DNA from: Phenylobacterium sp.
GTDB taxonomy: Bacteria; Pseudomonadota; Alphaproteobacteria; Caulobacterales; Caulobacteraceae
Length of the DNA: 64,000 nt
Reading direction: 5' to 3'
Assembly: GCF_030651185.1 (NCBI RefSeq)
Contig: NZ_JAUSCJ010000029.1
Span: 248,001 to 312,000, forward strand
This document shows positions 36,868 to 45,140 of this stretch, one piece after another. A program made the position numbers and the translations under genes. The notes under the pieces are model-generated. The model was given only the letters and a program-made list of their open reading frames with translations. It had not been told where the DNA came from and did no database searches. Each line of letters starts with the position of its first letter. Positions within the stretch are counted from its first letter, which is position 1.

Positions 36868-37422
36868 TTGCCCGCCACCGCCGTGATCGATCCGCTGACC
36901 GAGTTGATGCCCAGGATCGCCGCGGGCGACCGCGCGGCCCTGCGACAACTTTACCAGGCCACCTCCGCGAAGCTATTTGGCGTCTGCCTTCGTATCCTCT
37001 CCAACAGAGATGAAAGCGAAGACGTGCTGCAAGAGGTCTACATCACGATTTGGCGTCGCGCCGACCGCTTCGAGGCGGGCAGGGCCAGCGTCATGACGTG
37101 GATTTCGACCATCGCCCGCAACCGCGCCATCGACCGCCTCCGCGCCCGTGGGCCGCTGGCCTATGCCGAGCAGGTCGAGGAACTGGAGATCGACGACGGC
37201 CAGCCCCGCGCCGACGCCCTGCTGGAGGCCGCCCAGGACGGCGAGGCCTTGGGCAAATGCCTTTCGGAGCTGGACGAGCGCACGGAAAAGGTGATCCGCA
37301 CCGCCTTCTTCGAGGGCGTGACCTATGAGGCCCTGGCCGCGCGCATGGACGCGCCCCTGGGCACGGTGAAGAGCTGGATCCGCCGGGGCCTGGCCAAGCT
37401 CAAGGGATGCCTTGAGTCATGA
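36868..37422 (+). CDS. ECF sigma factor, SigK-like
   Basis: 184 residues from a TTG at 36868 (starts at GTG 36883 or ATG 36907 are also possible). Sigma region 2 is LFGVCLRILSNRDESEDVLQ with VYITIWRRADRF, and region 4 has SELDERTEKVIRTAFFEGVT and LAARMDAPLGTVKSWIRRGL, the helix-turn-helix. The type is close to SigK/SigL-group ECF factors. Its stop overlaps the ATG of the anti-sigma gene by 4 bases (ATGA). The open frame runs far upstream into the methyltransferase gene, which is an overlap artefact. Confidence 0.9.
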   Translation: MPATAVIDPLTELMPRIAAGDRAALRQLYQATSAKLFGVCLRILSNRDESEDVLQEVYITIWRRADRFEAGRASVMTWISTIARNRAIDRLRARGPLAYAEQVEELEIDDGQPRADALLEAAQDGEALGKCLSELDERTEKVIRTAFFEGVTYEALAARMDAPLGTVKSWIRRGLAKLKGCLES

Positions 37423-38132
37423 GCGAGCCCCTGACCCCCGACCTGCCCGAGGACGAGGCCTTCGCCGCCGAGCATGCCCTGGGCGTGCTGAATGCCGGCG
37501 AACGCGCCGCCGCCGAGCTGCGCATGGCCCGCGAGCCGGCCTTCGCCGCCCACGTTGAAGCCTGGCGTGAGCGCCTGGCGCCGATGCTGACCGCCATCGC
37601 GCCGGTGGCGCCGCCGGTCGGCCTGTGGCCCCGGATCGAACGCGGCCTGCCCGCCAACGACAATGAGGGCCGTGGGGTCAGGTTCTGGCGCGGCTGGGCC
37701 ATGGGCGGGATGGGCCTCGCCGCCGCCAGCATGGCCGCGGTCGTGGTGCTCGCCACCCGCCCGCCGGAGATCATCGCCCCGCCTACTCCCGGTCAACTGC
37801 TGAACGCGCGCCTCGACACCAGCGGCGGGCAGCACCTGTTCGTCGCCGCCTACGATCCGGTGCGCGGGAAGCTGATCGTCACCTCGCTGGTGGCGCCGGG
37901 GGCCGATCCGGTTCACGTCCACGAACTGTGGCTGATCCCGGCCGATGGCAAGCCCCGGTCTCTCGGCCAGATCGAGCCCGGGACCTCCAAGACCCTGCCC
38001 ATGCCGCAGGGCCTCTCGGCCATGGCCAAGGAGGGCGCGGCCATCGCCGTCTCGGTCGAACCGCTGGGCGGGTCGCAGAAGGACGGACCGTCCGGCCCGG
38101 TGGCGGCCATCGGCAAGTTGGCGAAGATTTAA
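37419..38132 (+). CDS. Anti-sigma factor, RskA-like
   Basis: 237 residues. The N-terminal part (1-90) is an anti-sigma domain with EHALGVLNAGERAAAELRMA, one membrane helix lies near residues 94-113 (MGGMGLAAASMAAVVVLA), and the C-terminal periplasmic part is an RskA-type domain (HLFVAAYDPVRGKLIV, VHVHELWLIPADGKP). It would hold the upstream sigma factor at the membrane and release it on a periplasmic signal, likely through regulated proteolysis as in the SigK/RskA pair. It is translationally coupled to the sigma gene. Confidence 0.88.
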   Translation: MSEPLTPDLPEDEAFAAEHALGVLNAGERAAAELRMAREPAFAAHVEAWRERLAPMLTAIAPVAPPVGLWPRIERGLPANDNEGRGVRFWRGWAMGGMGLAAASMAAVVVLATRPPEIIAPPTPGQLLNARLDTSGGQHLFVAAYDPVRGKLIVTSLVAPGADPVHVHELWLIPADGKPRSLGQIEPGTSKTLPMPQGLSAMAKEGAAIAVSVEPLGGSQKDGPSGPVAAIGKLAKI

Positions 38133-38219
38133 TTTCCCTCTCCCGCGTCTGGATAAGTTTTCCAGCCGTATTCCTGTCGTCGCCAAGCAGTGGTGAGCAG
38201 AAATTCAAGGGACCGGAAC

Positions 38220-38801
38220 ATGAAGATCAACAATATTGTCGCGCTTGCGACCGGCGTCGCCATCTCCTTTGCTGGCGTCAACATGGCATCTGCTCAAATG
38301 ATGGGCCACAAGATGGCCGAGAAGACTGTCATGGTCGGCGGGGCCGCCATGTATCCGTCCAAGAACATCGTTGAGAACGCCGTCAATTCGAAGGATCACA
38401 CCACCCTGGTGGCCGCCGTGAAGGCCGCCGGCTTGGTGGAAACCCTGTCGGGTCCCGGCCCCTTCACCGTCTTCGCCCCCACCAACGCCGCCTTCGCCAA
38501 GCTGCCCGCCGGGACCGTGGACACCCTGGTGAAGCCGGAGAGCAAGGCCGCCCTCACCAATATCCTGACCTACCACGTGGTCCCCGGCCGTCTGACGGCG
38601 ATGGATCTCACCGCAAAGATCAAGGCGGGCGGCGGCAAGGCCATGCTGAAGACCGCGCAGGGTGAAAATCTCACCGTCACCGCCAAGGGCGACATGGTGA
38701 TGCTCACCGACGCCAAGGGCGGCATGTCTCACGTCACCGTCGCCAACGTCATGCAGTCCAACGGCGTGATCCACGTCGTCGACACGGTCCTGATGCCGTA
38801 A
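38220..38801 (+). CDS. Secreted fasciclin-domain protein
   Basis: 193 residues with a Sec signal peptide (MKINNIVALATGVAISFAGV, ending about MASAQ) and one FAS1 domain (about residues 45-193), with HTTLVAAVKAAGLVETLSGP, FTVFAPTNAAFAKLPAGTV, LTYHVVPGRLTAMDL and GVIHVVDTVLMP. FAS1 domains mediate cell or surface adhesion. The gene lies 88 bases past the RskA-like gene. In Mycobacterium, SigK/RskA control the fasciclin proteins MPT70/MPT83, so this is probably the target of the upstream sigma factor. Convergent with carA. Confidence 0.92.
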   Translation: MKINNIVALATGVAISFAGVNMASAQMMGHKMAEKTVMVGGAAMYPSKNIVENAVNSKDHTTLVAAVKAAGLVETLSGPGPFTVFAPTNAAFAKLPAGTVDTLVKPESKAALTNILTYHVVPGRLTAMDLTAKIKAGGGKAMLKTAQGENLTVTAKGDMVMLTDAKGGMSHVTVANVMQSNGVIHVVDTVLMP

Positions 38802-38810
38802 CTTGAAGCG

Positions 38811-38830
38811 GGGCCGGCGAGAGCCGGCCC
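38811..38830. terminator. Hairpin between fasciclin gene and carA
   Basis: An 8-bp stem gggccggc / gccggccc with a GAGA loop lies 10 bases past the fasciclin stop and 8 bases past the carA stop. It could serve both convergent genes, though no clear T-run follows on either strand. Confidence 0.5.
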
Positions 38831-38837
38831 TACGATT

Positions 38838-40007
38838 CTAGACCTTCGCCTTGTCCATCAGGCCCGCGAAGCGCTCGAACAGGTAAAGGCTGTCGGTGGG
38901 GCCTGGCGAGGCCTCGGGGTGGTGCTGCACCGAGAACACCGGGCGGCCTTCCAGTTCCAGGCCGGCGTTGGTGCCGTCGAACAGCGAGACGTGGCTCTCC
39001 TTCACCGGTGCCGGCAGGCTGTCGCGGTCGACGGTGAAGCCGTGGTTCATGGAGACGATCTCCACCTTGCCGGTGGTGAGGTCCTTTACCGGATGGTTCG
39101 CGCCATGGTGGCCCTGGTCCATCTTCACGGTCTGGGCGCCCAGGGCCAAGGCCATCATCTGGTGGCCCAGGCAGATGCCGAACACGGGGGTGCCGCTGTC
39201 CACCAGCTTGCGGATTTCCGGCACGGCATAGACGCCGGTGGCCGCCGGGTCGCCGGGGCCGTTGGAGAGCAGTACGCCGTCCGGCTTGCGGGCCAGGACC
39301 TCCTCGGCGGAGGTGGAGGCCGGCACCACGGTGACGCGGGCGCCGATGGAGACCAGCGAGCGCAGGATGTTGCGTTTGACGCCATAGTCCATGACCACGA
39401 CCTCGTACTTGGGCGTCGCCGCGGGCTTGGCGTAGCCCTCGGGCCATGAATAGAGGCCTTCCTCAAAGACGAAGGGCTGCAGGCACGAGGCGTCCTTGGC
39501 CAGGTCCAGCCCCTCGATGCCGCCCCATTCGCGGGCCTTGGCCTTCAGGGCGGGGAGGTCGAACTTGCCGTCCGGAGCGTGGGCGATGACGCCATTGGGC
39601 ATGCCCTTTTCACGGATGGCCAGGGTGAGGGCCCGGGTGTCGATGCCGGCCAGGCCGACGACGCCGCGCCGCTTCATCCAGCCGTCCAGGTCGCTGTCGG
39701 CGCGCCAGTTGGCGGGCGGGGTGGGCACGTCGCGGAAGATCGCGCCGCGGGCCGCCGTCGCCGAGCCGCCCGACATCTGCTCCAGATCTTCCACATTGGT
39801 CCCGACATTGCCCATGTGCGGGAAGGTGAAGGCGACGATCTGGGCCATGTAGGAGGGGTCGGTCAGGATCTCCTGATAGCCGGTCATGGCGGTGTTGAAA
39901 CAGACCTCGCCCACCGCCTCGCCGGCCGCGCCGACCCCGATGCCCTGGATGACGGTCCCATCGGCGAGGACGAGAACTCCGGTGACGCCAGGCAGCAGCT
40001 CGCTCAT
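38838..40007 (-). CDS. carA: Carbamoyl-phosphate synthase small subunit
   Basis: 389 residues from the ATG at 40007. It hydrolyses glutamine and passes ammonia to CarB. The N-terminal domain opens [18 protein letters not shown] and holds [20 protein letters not shown]; the glutamine amidotransferase domain has the nucleophile GICLGHQM and the partner [11 protein letters not shown]. An upstream ATG (40064) would add about 19 codons and is less likely. carB is on the same strand 4.9 kb downstream with oppositely oriented genes between. Confidence 0.96.
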   Translation of the reverse strand: MSELLPGVTGVLVLADGTVIQGIGVGAAGEAVGEVCFNTAMTGYQEILTDPSYMAQIVAFTFPHMGNVGTNVEDLEQMSGGSATAARGAIFRDVPTPPANWRADSDLDGWMKRRGVVGLAGIDTRALTLAIREKGMPNGVIAHAPDGKFDLPALKAKAREWGGIEGLDLAKDASCLQPFVFEEGLYSWPEGYAKPAATPKYEVVVMDYGVKRNILRSLVSIGARVTVVPASTSAEEVLARKPDGVLLSNGPGDPAATGVYAVPEIRKLVDSGTPVFGICLGHQMMALALGAQTVKMDQGHHGANHPVKDLTTGKVEIVSMNHGFTVDRDSLPAPVKESHVSLFDGTNAGLELEGRPVFSVQHHPEASPGPTDSLYLFERFAGLMDKAKV

Positions 40008-40137
40008 GTTCCGGGGCTCCATCATCTTGTCGCAAAAGGGTGGGCGTCGCAGCCCGCCCGGCATAGCGTATGCGCCGGGTAAACGGGCGCGTAGGTAGTC
40101 AGTTCAAGCCCTTGGGTCAATGAGTCGGAGACCTGCC

Positions 40138-40572
40138 ATGACCGCGCACATCGATCCCGACCGCCAGGCCTGGGACCTCTTCAAGGCCCTGCCGAAGGAC
40201 CAACCGATCCAGATGCTCAACCTGGTGCGGGTCAAAGCTCTGGCCGACTATCCGCAAGACCACCCCGACCACGGCAGGGGGCTCACCGGCCTGGAGGCCT
40301 ACCGTGCCTATGGCGCCACCACCGCGCCGATCTTCGCGCGCCTGGGCGGCCGCCAGATCTGGGCCGGCAAGCCGCAGGTGATGGTGACCGGGCCGCAGGA
40401 CGAAGCCTGGGACCTGGCCTTCATCGCCGAGTATCCGAGCTCCGAGGCCTTCATCGCCATGGTCCGCGATCCCGACTACCGCGAGTTCGTCAAGCACCGC
40501 ACCGCCGCCGTCGCGGACTCCCGCCTGCTGCGGCTGTCGCCGGTGGCGCCTGGGGCGGGATTCGGCGAATAG
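40138..40572 (+). CDS. DUF1330-like protein
   Basis: 144 residues from the ATG at 40138, placed after a GGAG site. The frame resembles DUF1330 alpha/beta dimeric barrels, with IQMLNLVRVKALADY, TGLEAYRAYGATTAPIFARL and LAFIAEYPSSEAFIAMVRD and then RTAAVADSRLLRL. Members are small cytoplasmic proteins of unknown function related to the dimeric ferredoxin-like superfamily. It stands divergent from carA and is followed by other small conserved genes. Confidence 0.75.
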   Translation: MTAHIDPDRQAWDLFKALPKDQPIQMLNLVRVKALADYPQDHPDHGRGLTGLEAYRAYGATTAPIFARLGGRQIWAGKPQVMVTGPQDEAWDLAFIAEYPSSEAFIAMVRDPDYREFVKHRTAAVADSRLLRLSPVAPGAGFGE

Positions 40573-40651
40573 GTCTGAAAACGGGGGAAGCTTGTCATTT
40601 CCCACAGGCGGCCGCTCTGCCATCCTGACCGCCTGGCTACAGGAGGCTCCG

Positions 40652-40897
40652 ATGCTCGCCCTTCGCCCCAACTGTGAATGCTGCGACCGCGACCTGGCGC
40701 CCGACAGTCCCGACGCCCGCATCTGCACCTTCGAATGCACCTTCTGCGCGGAGTGTGTGGACACCCGGCTGGGCGGGGTCTGTCCGAACTGCGGCGGGAA
40801 CTTCAGCGTGCGGCCCGTGCGGCCGGCGGCGTTGCTGGCGAAGTACCTGGCCTCGACCGAGCGCGTGCTTGGCAAGCACAAGGCGTGCGCGGCATAG
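40652..40897 (+). CDS. DUF1272 cysteine-rich protein
   Basis: 81 residues starting MLALRPNCECCDRDL after an AGGAGG site. Cysteine pairs CECC, CTFECTFCAEC and CPNC are spaced to bind one or two zinc ions, as in DUF1272 family proteins. No function is established. The gene stands alone 79 bases past the DUF1330 gene; a common transcript is possible. Confidence 0.88.
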   Translation: MLALRPNCECCDRDLAPDSPDARICTFECTFCAECVDTRLGGVCPNCGGNFSVRPVRPAALLAKYLASTERVLGKHKACAA

Positions 40898-40976
40898 CCC
40901 TGCATTCGGCCTGGCGTCCCTGGCCGGCCGTTGGAACAGGGTGGCTTGGGCGCGCCGGGCGGGCTAACTCCCCGGC

Positions 40977-41306
40977 ATGTCCCGCACCAAGCAACCTTCC
41001 GAGTTTGAGATCCTCGTCGACGGGGAGACCTATGTCTGGCGGTTTCACCGCCGGCCCCAGTGGTCTGGCCCCGCCGCGGAGTGGCGTGGCAAGGTGGTGG
41101 CGGTGCGCCATCGGGACGGCCAGCGCGAGGCCATGCTGGAGTTTCCGCCGGGCCCTCCGCCCCGGCACGGCGCCCCGCAGCCAAATGCCTCGTCGATCGC
41201 GCCGGAACTGGTGGGCAGGGCCATCGCCTCGGCCATCGCGGCGGGATGGGATCCACAGTCGCGCGGCAAGACGGTCGCGATCGTGGTGGATGAGGACGGC
41301 GGCTGA
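40977..41306 (+). CDS. Conserved hypothetical protein
   Basis: 109 residues, basic N-terminal half (FEILVDGETYVWRFHRRPQW), then a proline-rich stretch (FPPGPPPRHGAPQP) and a helical end (ELVGRAIASAIAAGWDPQSR) before KTVAIVVDE. No signal or membrane helix. The start ATG has a usable purine site upstream. I do not recognise the family. It lies among several short conserved genes on the same strand. Confidence 0.65.
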   Translation: MSRTKQPSEFEILVDGETYVWRFHRRPQWSGPAAEWRGKVVAVRHRDGQREAMLEFPPGPPPRHGAPQPNASSIAPELVGRAIASAIAAGWDPQSRGKTVAIVVDEDGG

Positions 41307-41398
41307 GGCGCTGAATTTGAGCGCCGCCTGAGGCGCAACTTAAGATTGCGTCCTGCTGTTGCGCACGCTAGCTTCCGTCTGGGTGATGGGGGGCTAGG

Positions 41399-42100
41399 AT
41401 GGCGACGCTGGTCTATAACAACGCGGGCAAGACCCGGAACAAGAAGCTGAAGCCGCAGCTGGAACGCCTGCTGACGGACGCCGCCGGAGCCGTTGGCATC
41501 GACAAGGTGTCGGTGACCTCGGGCGGGCAGGACCGCATCGGCACGCCGAATGCGCGTCGGACAGGCTCCACCCGGCATGACGACGGCGAGGCCGCCGACA
41601 TCCAGCTGCTGGACGACGGCGACGTGCTGGACTTCGACGCGCAGCGCTCCAGGTTCGAGGCCTTCGTCACCGAGGCGGCCAGGCTGGGGGCCACCGGCAT
41701 CGGGGCCGGGGTGACCTATATGGGCACCAAGACCATCCATGTGGGGTTCGGGACCAAGCTGGTGTGGGGCGCCGGCGGCAGGGCCGTGAACGCCCCGGCT
41801 TGGCTGAAGGCGGCCGCCGCCAAGGGGTGGGACCAGCCGCCGGCGGTCGCCGCCCTCGCCAAGGCCCACATTGGGCGCAACGTCGTCATGGCCCGCAACG
41901 GGCTGAAGCTGCGCGGCGGTCCGGGCCTCGATTTCGGCCACAGCACCACGCTGAAGAGCGGCTTGGAGCTGACCGTGACGTCGTTCCACGGCGCGGAGGG
42001 CGAGTGGGCCCTGGTGGACCTGGACGATGACGGCCAACTGGACGGTTTCGTGTTCGCCGCCTTCCTGACGCCGGCCGAGCCCGAAGACGGTCCCAGCTAA
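41399..42100 (+). CDS. M15-like peptidase domain with C-terminal SH3 domain
   Basis: 233 residues. The N-terminal part (about 25-125) has TGSTRHDDGEAADIQLLD, the HxxGxAxD pattern of zinc M15 peptidases such as D-Ala-D-Ala carboxypeptidases and phage endolysins, with a later His in KTIHVGFG. The last 70 residues (HIGRNVVMARNGLKLRGGPG onward) form an SH3-like wall-binding domain. There is no signal peptide, which is unusual for a wall enzyme. It may be exported by another route or be an endolysin-like remnant. Upstream a GGGGGG stretch serves as ribosome site. Confidence 0.7.
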   Translation: MATLVYNNAGKTRNKKLKPQLERLLTDAAGAVGIDKVSVTSGGQDRIGTPNARRTGSTRHDDGEAADIQLLDDGDVLDFDAQRSRFEAFVTEAARLGATGIGAGVTYMGTKTIHVGFGTKLVWGAGGRAVNAPAWLKAAAAKGWDQPPAVAALAKAHIGRNVVMARNGLKLRGGPGLDFGHSTTLKSGLELTVTSFHGAEGEWALVDLDDDGQLDGFVFAAFLTPAEPEDGPS

Positions 42101-42110
42101 GCGGGCGGCC

Positions 42111-43250
42111 TCAGTCCAGCACCCCGGAGATCGCCTCGAACAGGTCCTCAGCCCGCAGAGGCTTGCCGATGTGGCGGTCGGCGCCGGCGGCGGCGGAGGC
42201 CTCCACATCGGTGGCTGAGGTGTTGGCGCTGATTACGATGATCGGCGCGCGGGGCAGGCCCGCGCCCTCGGCCTTGCGGATGGCCCGGATGGCGTCCAGC
42301 CCGTCCATCACCGGCATGCGCAGGTCCATCAGCACCACGTCGAAGGCGCTGGCGCGCCAGGCGTCCACCGCCTCCTGGCCGTTCTCCACGCTCACCACCT
42401 GCGCGCCGGCCGCGCCCAGCATCAGCTCGACCACCTTGCGGTTGGTGGGGTTGTCGTCGGCGGCCAGCACCCGCAGGGGCGGCGCGTCGGGGGCGGGGTG
42501 GCCGTGACCGCCCGCCGGGGTGGCGTCGGCGGCGCGCGCGGCGTCGCCATAGTCCAGCAGGCCGTTGACCAGCCCGTCCAGGTCCTGGGCGCTGGCCAGC
42601 ATGTCGGAGAGCAGGGCGCGCTGATCCTCGCTGAGGTCGGTCGCCGCCAGGGCCTGGCCCAGGCCCAGCACGCCATTCAGCGGGGTGCGCAGCTCGTGGC
42701 TCATGTCGGCGAGAAATTCGGTCTTGGCGTGGCTCGCGGCCTCAGCCCGGTGCAGGGCCTCCTCCAGGGCCTCGGCCTGCTGCTTCATGGCGGTGATGTC
42801 GACGCGCAGGCCGATGACGCCGCCGTCGGCGGTGCGCTTCTCCTCGATCATCAGCCAGCGGCCGTCGGAGATGCGCTGCTCGTGACGCTCCCCCGAGGGG
42901 TTCATCAGCTTGTGCATCCGCTCGGCCAGCCAGGCCTCCTCGCGGCCGATGGCCTCGGGATAGTCGCCCCGCGCGACGCCGATCTTCAGGGTCTCGGAGA
43001 ACGGCGCGCCGGCCCGGAACAGGTCGGCCGAGCGATGGTAGATCTCGGCGTAACGCTTGTTCCAGAGGATGTAGCGGCCCTCGGGGTCCAGGAAGACCAC
43101 GCCCTCGGGCAGCAGGTCGATGGCCTCGCGCAGGCGGTCGCGGGCGGTGGCGGCGTCCGCCTCGGCGGCGGCGACGGCGTGATCGCCGATCCTCCGGCCC
43201 AGGCCGCGCAACAGCCGTCCGATCCAGCCGGAAACCCCAGCTCCTGCCAT
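42111..43250 (-). CDS. PAS-HisKA-receiver protein lacking an ATPase domain
   Basis: 379 residues from the ATG at 43250. A PAS domain (about residues 35-155, EAIDLLPEGVVFLDPEGRYI) is followed by HisKA with phosphoacceptor in DMSHELRTPLNGVLGLGQAL (His 185). The HisKA ends near residue 240 and a linker rich in Ala, Pro and His leads directly into a receiver domain (VLAADDNPTNRKVVELML, phosphoacceptor LMDLRMPVMDG at Asp 309, IIVISAN and GKPLRAED). The HATPase_c domain normally between them is absent. The protein cannot phosphorylate itself, so it may be a phosphotransfer scaffold or be phosphorylated by another kinase. Confidence 0.85.
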   Translation of the reverse strand: MAGAGVSGWIGRLLRGLGRRIGDHAVAAAEADAATARDRLREAIDLLPEGVVFLDPEGRYILWNKRYAEIYHRSADLFRAGAPFSETLKIGVARGDYPEAIGREEAWLAERMHKLMNPSGERHEQRISDGRWLMIEEKRTADGGVIGLRVDITAMKQQAEALEEALHRAEAASHAKTEFLADMSHELRTPLNGVLGLGQALAATDLSEDQRALLSDMLASAQDLDGLVNGLLDYGDAARAADATPAGGHGHPAPDAPPLRVLAADDNPTNRKVVELMLGAAGAQVVSVENGQEAVDAWRASAFDVVLMDLRMPVMDGLDAIRAIRKAEGAGLPRAPIIVISANTSATDVEASAAAGADRHIGKPLRAEDLFEAISGVLD

Positions 43251-43440
43251 GAAAACCCCGACGCGGAAGCACCAAATCAATGCTGGTCACGACAGGCTAA
43301 ATTGGTTGCGAAAGTGCGACGCCGCCCATCTTGGGTCGCATTGCCGCATGGGCGCCTTGCGGCTGCATAGATCGCGGGCAGGGGGCGCCTGGGTTTTGAC
43401 CGGCTTTCCCTTCCGCCCCGGCCCGGCGTATTCAGGCGCC

Positions 43441-44142
43441 ATGCCCACGACCATCACCACCGTCGGCCTCGATGCCGATGATACTCTTTGGCACAACGAG
43501 ACCCTGTTCCGGCTGACCCATGACCGGTTCAGCGCCCTGCTGGCCGGGGTGGCCGATCCGCAGGCCATCGAGGCGCGGCTGGCCGAGGTGGAGCGGCGCA
43601 ACCTGCGGCTCTACGGCTACGGGGTGAAGGGATTCACCCTGTCCATGATCGAGACCGCCATGGAGCTGTGCGACGGCGAGGCGCCGGCCTCGGTGATCCG
43701 CGAGATCCTGGCGGCGGGCCGCGAGATGCTGAACGAACCGGTGGAGCCGCTGCCCGGCGTCGAGCGCTGCCTGGCCGAGCTTTCTGAACGCTACCGGCTG
43801 GTGCTGATCACCAAGGGCGACCTGCTGCACCAGGAGCAGAAGCTGGCGGCCTCGGGCCTGGGCGACCTGTTCGCCGCCGTGGAGATCGTCAGCGAGAAGG
43901 ACGCCGGCACCTATGAGCGCGTCTTCGCCCGCCATGGAACCGGGGCCGCCAAGGCGGTGATGTGCGGCAACTCCATGCGCTCGGACATCCTGCCGGCCCT
44001 GGAGGCGGGCGCCTATGGCGCCCATGTGCCCTATCCCCTGACCTGGGCGCACGAGTTGGCCGACGCGCCGAGCGGCCATGACCGCTTTGTCGAACTGGCC
44101 TCCATCGTGGACCTGCCGGCCTGGATCGCGAAAATCGGCTGA
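43441..44142 (+). CDS. HAD-superfamily hydrolase
   Basis: 233 residues starting MPTTITTVGLDADDTLWHNE. The catalytic motif DADDTL (two Asp) lies near residue 11; LVLITKGD gives motif II, and the Lys and acidic motifs III/IV are in VSEKDAGTYERVFARHG and MCGNSMRSDILPALEAGAY. The layout matches the class I cap YjjG-like phosphatases, which hydrolyse small phosphate esters such as nucleotide monophosphates. The substrate is unknown. The frame opens earlier, but the ATG at 43441 gives the standard start. Confidence 0.88.
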   Translation: MPTTITTVGLDADDTLWHNETLFRLTHDRFSALLAGVADPQAIEARLAEVERRNLRLYGYGVKGFTLSMIETAMELCDGEAPASVIREILAAGREMLNEPVEPLPGVERCLAELSERYRLVLITKGDLLHQEQKLAASGLGDLFAAVEIVSEKDAGTYERVFARHGTGAAKAVMCGNSMRSDILPALEAGAYGAHVPYPLTWAHELADAPSGHDRFVELASIVDLPAWIAKIG

Positions 44143-44147
44143 CCTGA

Positions 44148-44174
44148 TGTCACAGCCGCCGGGTCGGCCCCGTC
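44148..44174 (+). promoter_or_regulatory. ECF41-type promoter
   Basis: TGTCACA (44148-44154) and CGTC (44171-44174) are separated by exactly 16 bases. This matches, as I recall it, the promoter consensus for ECF41 sigma factors (TGTCACA-N16-CGTC). It lies 28 bases before the first gene of the operon that encodes an ECF41 sigma factor, so it is probably autoregulatory. Confidence 0.75.
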
Positions 44175-44201
44175 CTTGGGGTGTTGATCGGGAGGGTTTC
44201 G

Positions 44202-44585
44202 ATGACACGCACCATCGCCATGGTTCTGGCTGTGATCCTGGGGGGCAACGGCCTCTTCATGCTGGGCGCGCCGCTCGCCTGGTATGACGCGGTGCCGGGA
44301 GTTCCGAGCACCGGCGCCTTCAACCCCCACTTCGTCCGCGACATCGGGGCGGCCTATCTGGTGACGGCGCTTGGCCTGGCCTGGTTCGCCTGGCGGCCCG
44401 TGCAGGGCTGGCCGGCCCTGGTGGCCGGTGCGCTGTTCCTGGCCCTGCACGCCGGCGTCCACCTGTTCGACGCCACCTGTTCGGCGAGCCCGCTGGCCAA
44501 CCTGATCCGCGATTTCCCCGGGGTCTTCCTGCCGACCCTGCTGGCGGCCTGGATCGCCGTGGTCCGCAGACCCAAGGAGATTTGA
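44202..44585 (+). CDS. Small integral membrane protein, first gene of ECF41 operon
   Basis: 127 residues from an ATG at 44202, after GGAGGG. It is nearly all hydrophobic, with about four helices (TIAMVLAVILGGNGLFML, DIGAAYLVTALGLAWFAW, ALVAGALFLALHAGVHLF and FLPTLLAAWIAVV). No motif is recognised. The gene begins an operon with an AhpD-like gene and the ECF41 sigma gene, downstream of a perfect ECF41 promoter. It could be the sensor or a target of that system. Only 1 base separates it from the next gene. Confidence 0.82.
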   Translation: MTRTIAMVLAVILGGNGLFMLGAPLAWYDAVPGVPSTGAFNPHFVRDIGAAYLVTALGLAWFAWRPVQGWPALVAGALFLALHAGVHLFDATCSASPLANLIRDFPGVFLPTLLAAWIAVVRRPKEI

Positions 44586-44586
44586 G

Positions 44587-45135
44587 ATGCTGCGCGCCCT
44601 GCTGAAAGGCCAGATCGACAAGATGGAGCGCACCTGGGGCTATGACGCCGCCTATATGCGCCGGGTGCTGAACGCCTCGCCGATGAGCTTCCTGAAGTTC
44701 GGCTTGGTCAGCCAGATGGTGGACCGCAGGGCAGCGCCCGCCGAGGCGCTGGCCGCCGCGGGGATCGCCGGGACGCTGATCGAGGACTGCGGGCCCTGCA
44801 CCCAGATCTCCGTGGACATGGCCGCCGCCGGCGGCGTGAAGCCCGCCGTGCTGCGCGCCATCCTGGCCGGGGACGAGGCGGCCATGGGCGAGACCGCCGC
44901 CCTGGCCTGGCGCTTCGCCAAGGCCAGCCTGGCCCGCGACATGGAGGTCGCCGATCCCCTGCGCAACGAGATCGTGCGCCGGTGGGGCGAGCGGGGACTG
45001 GTGGCCATAGGCTTGGCCCTGACCACCGCGCGGATGTATCCGACGCTGAAATACGCCCTGGGCTATGGGAAGGCCTGCTCGCGTGTGACGGTGGCGGGCG
45101 AGGCGACCCCTGTGGTCCATCTGCTGGCGGCCTGA
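44587..45135 (+). CDS. AhpD-like / carboxymuconolactone decarboxylase family protein
   Basis: 182 residues with the CxxC motif in LIEDCGPCTQISVDMAAAGG (about residues 62-65), typical of AhpD-like carboxymuconolactone decarboxylase-type peroxidase-related proteins. It is cytoplasmic. ECF41 sigma factors are commonly found with one such gene (carboxymuconolactone decarboxylase, oxidoreductase or epimerase, the so-called COE class), so this fits the expected target of the sigma factor encoded next. The next gene starts 5 bases after its stop. Confidence 0.86.
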   Translation: MLRALLKGQIDKMERTWGYDAAYMRRVLNASPMSFLKFGLVSQMVDRRAAPAEALAAAGIAGTLIEDCGPCTQISVDMAAAGGVKPAVLRAILAGDEAAMGETAALAWRFAKASLARDMEVADPLRNEIVRRWGERGLVAIGLALTTARMYPTLKYALGYGKACSRVTVAGEATPVVHLLAA

Positions 45136-45140
45136 ACCCC

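Noticed and set aside
38133..38219. ECF promoter shared by the SigK-like operon and the fasciclin gene
   Set aside because: I compared both upstream regions by eye and found no shared -35/-10 pair with a constant spacer.
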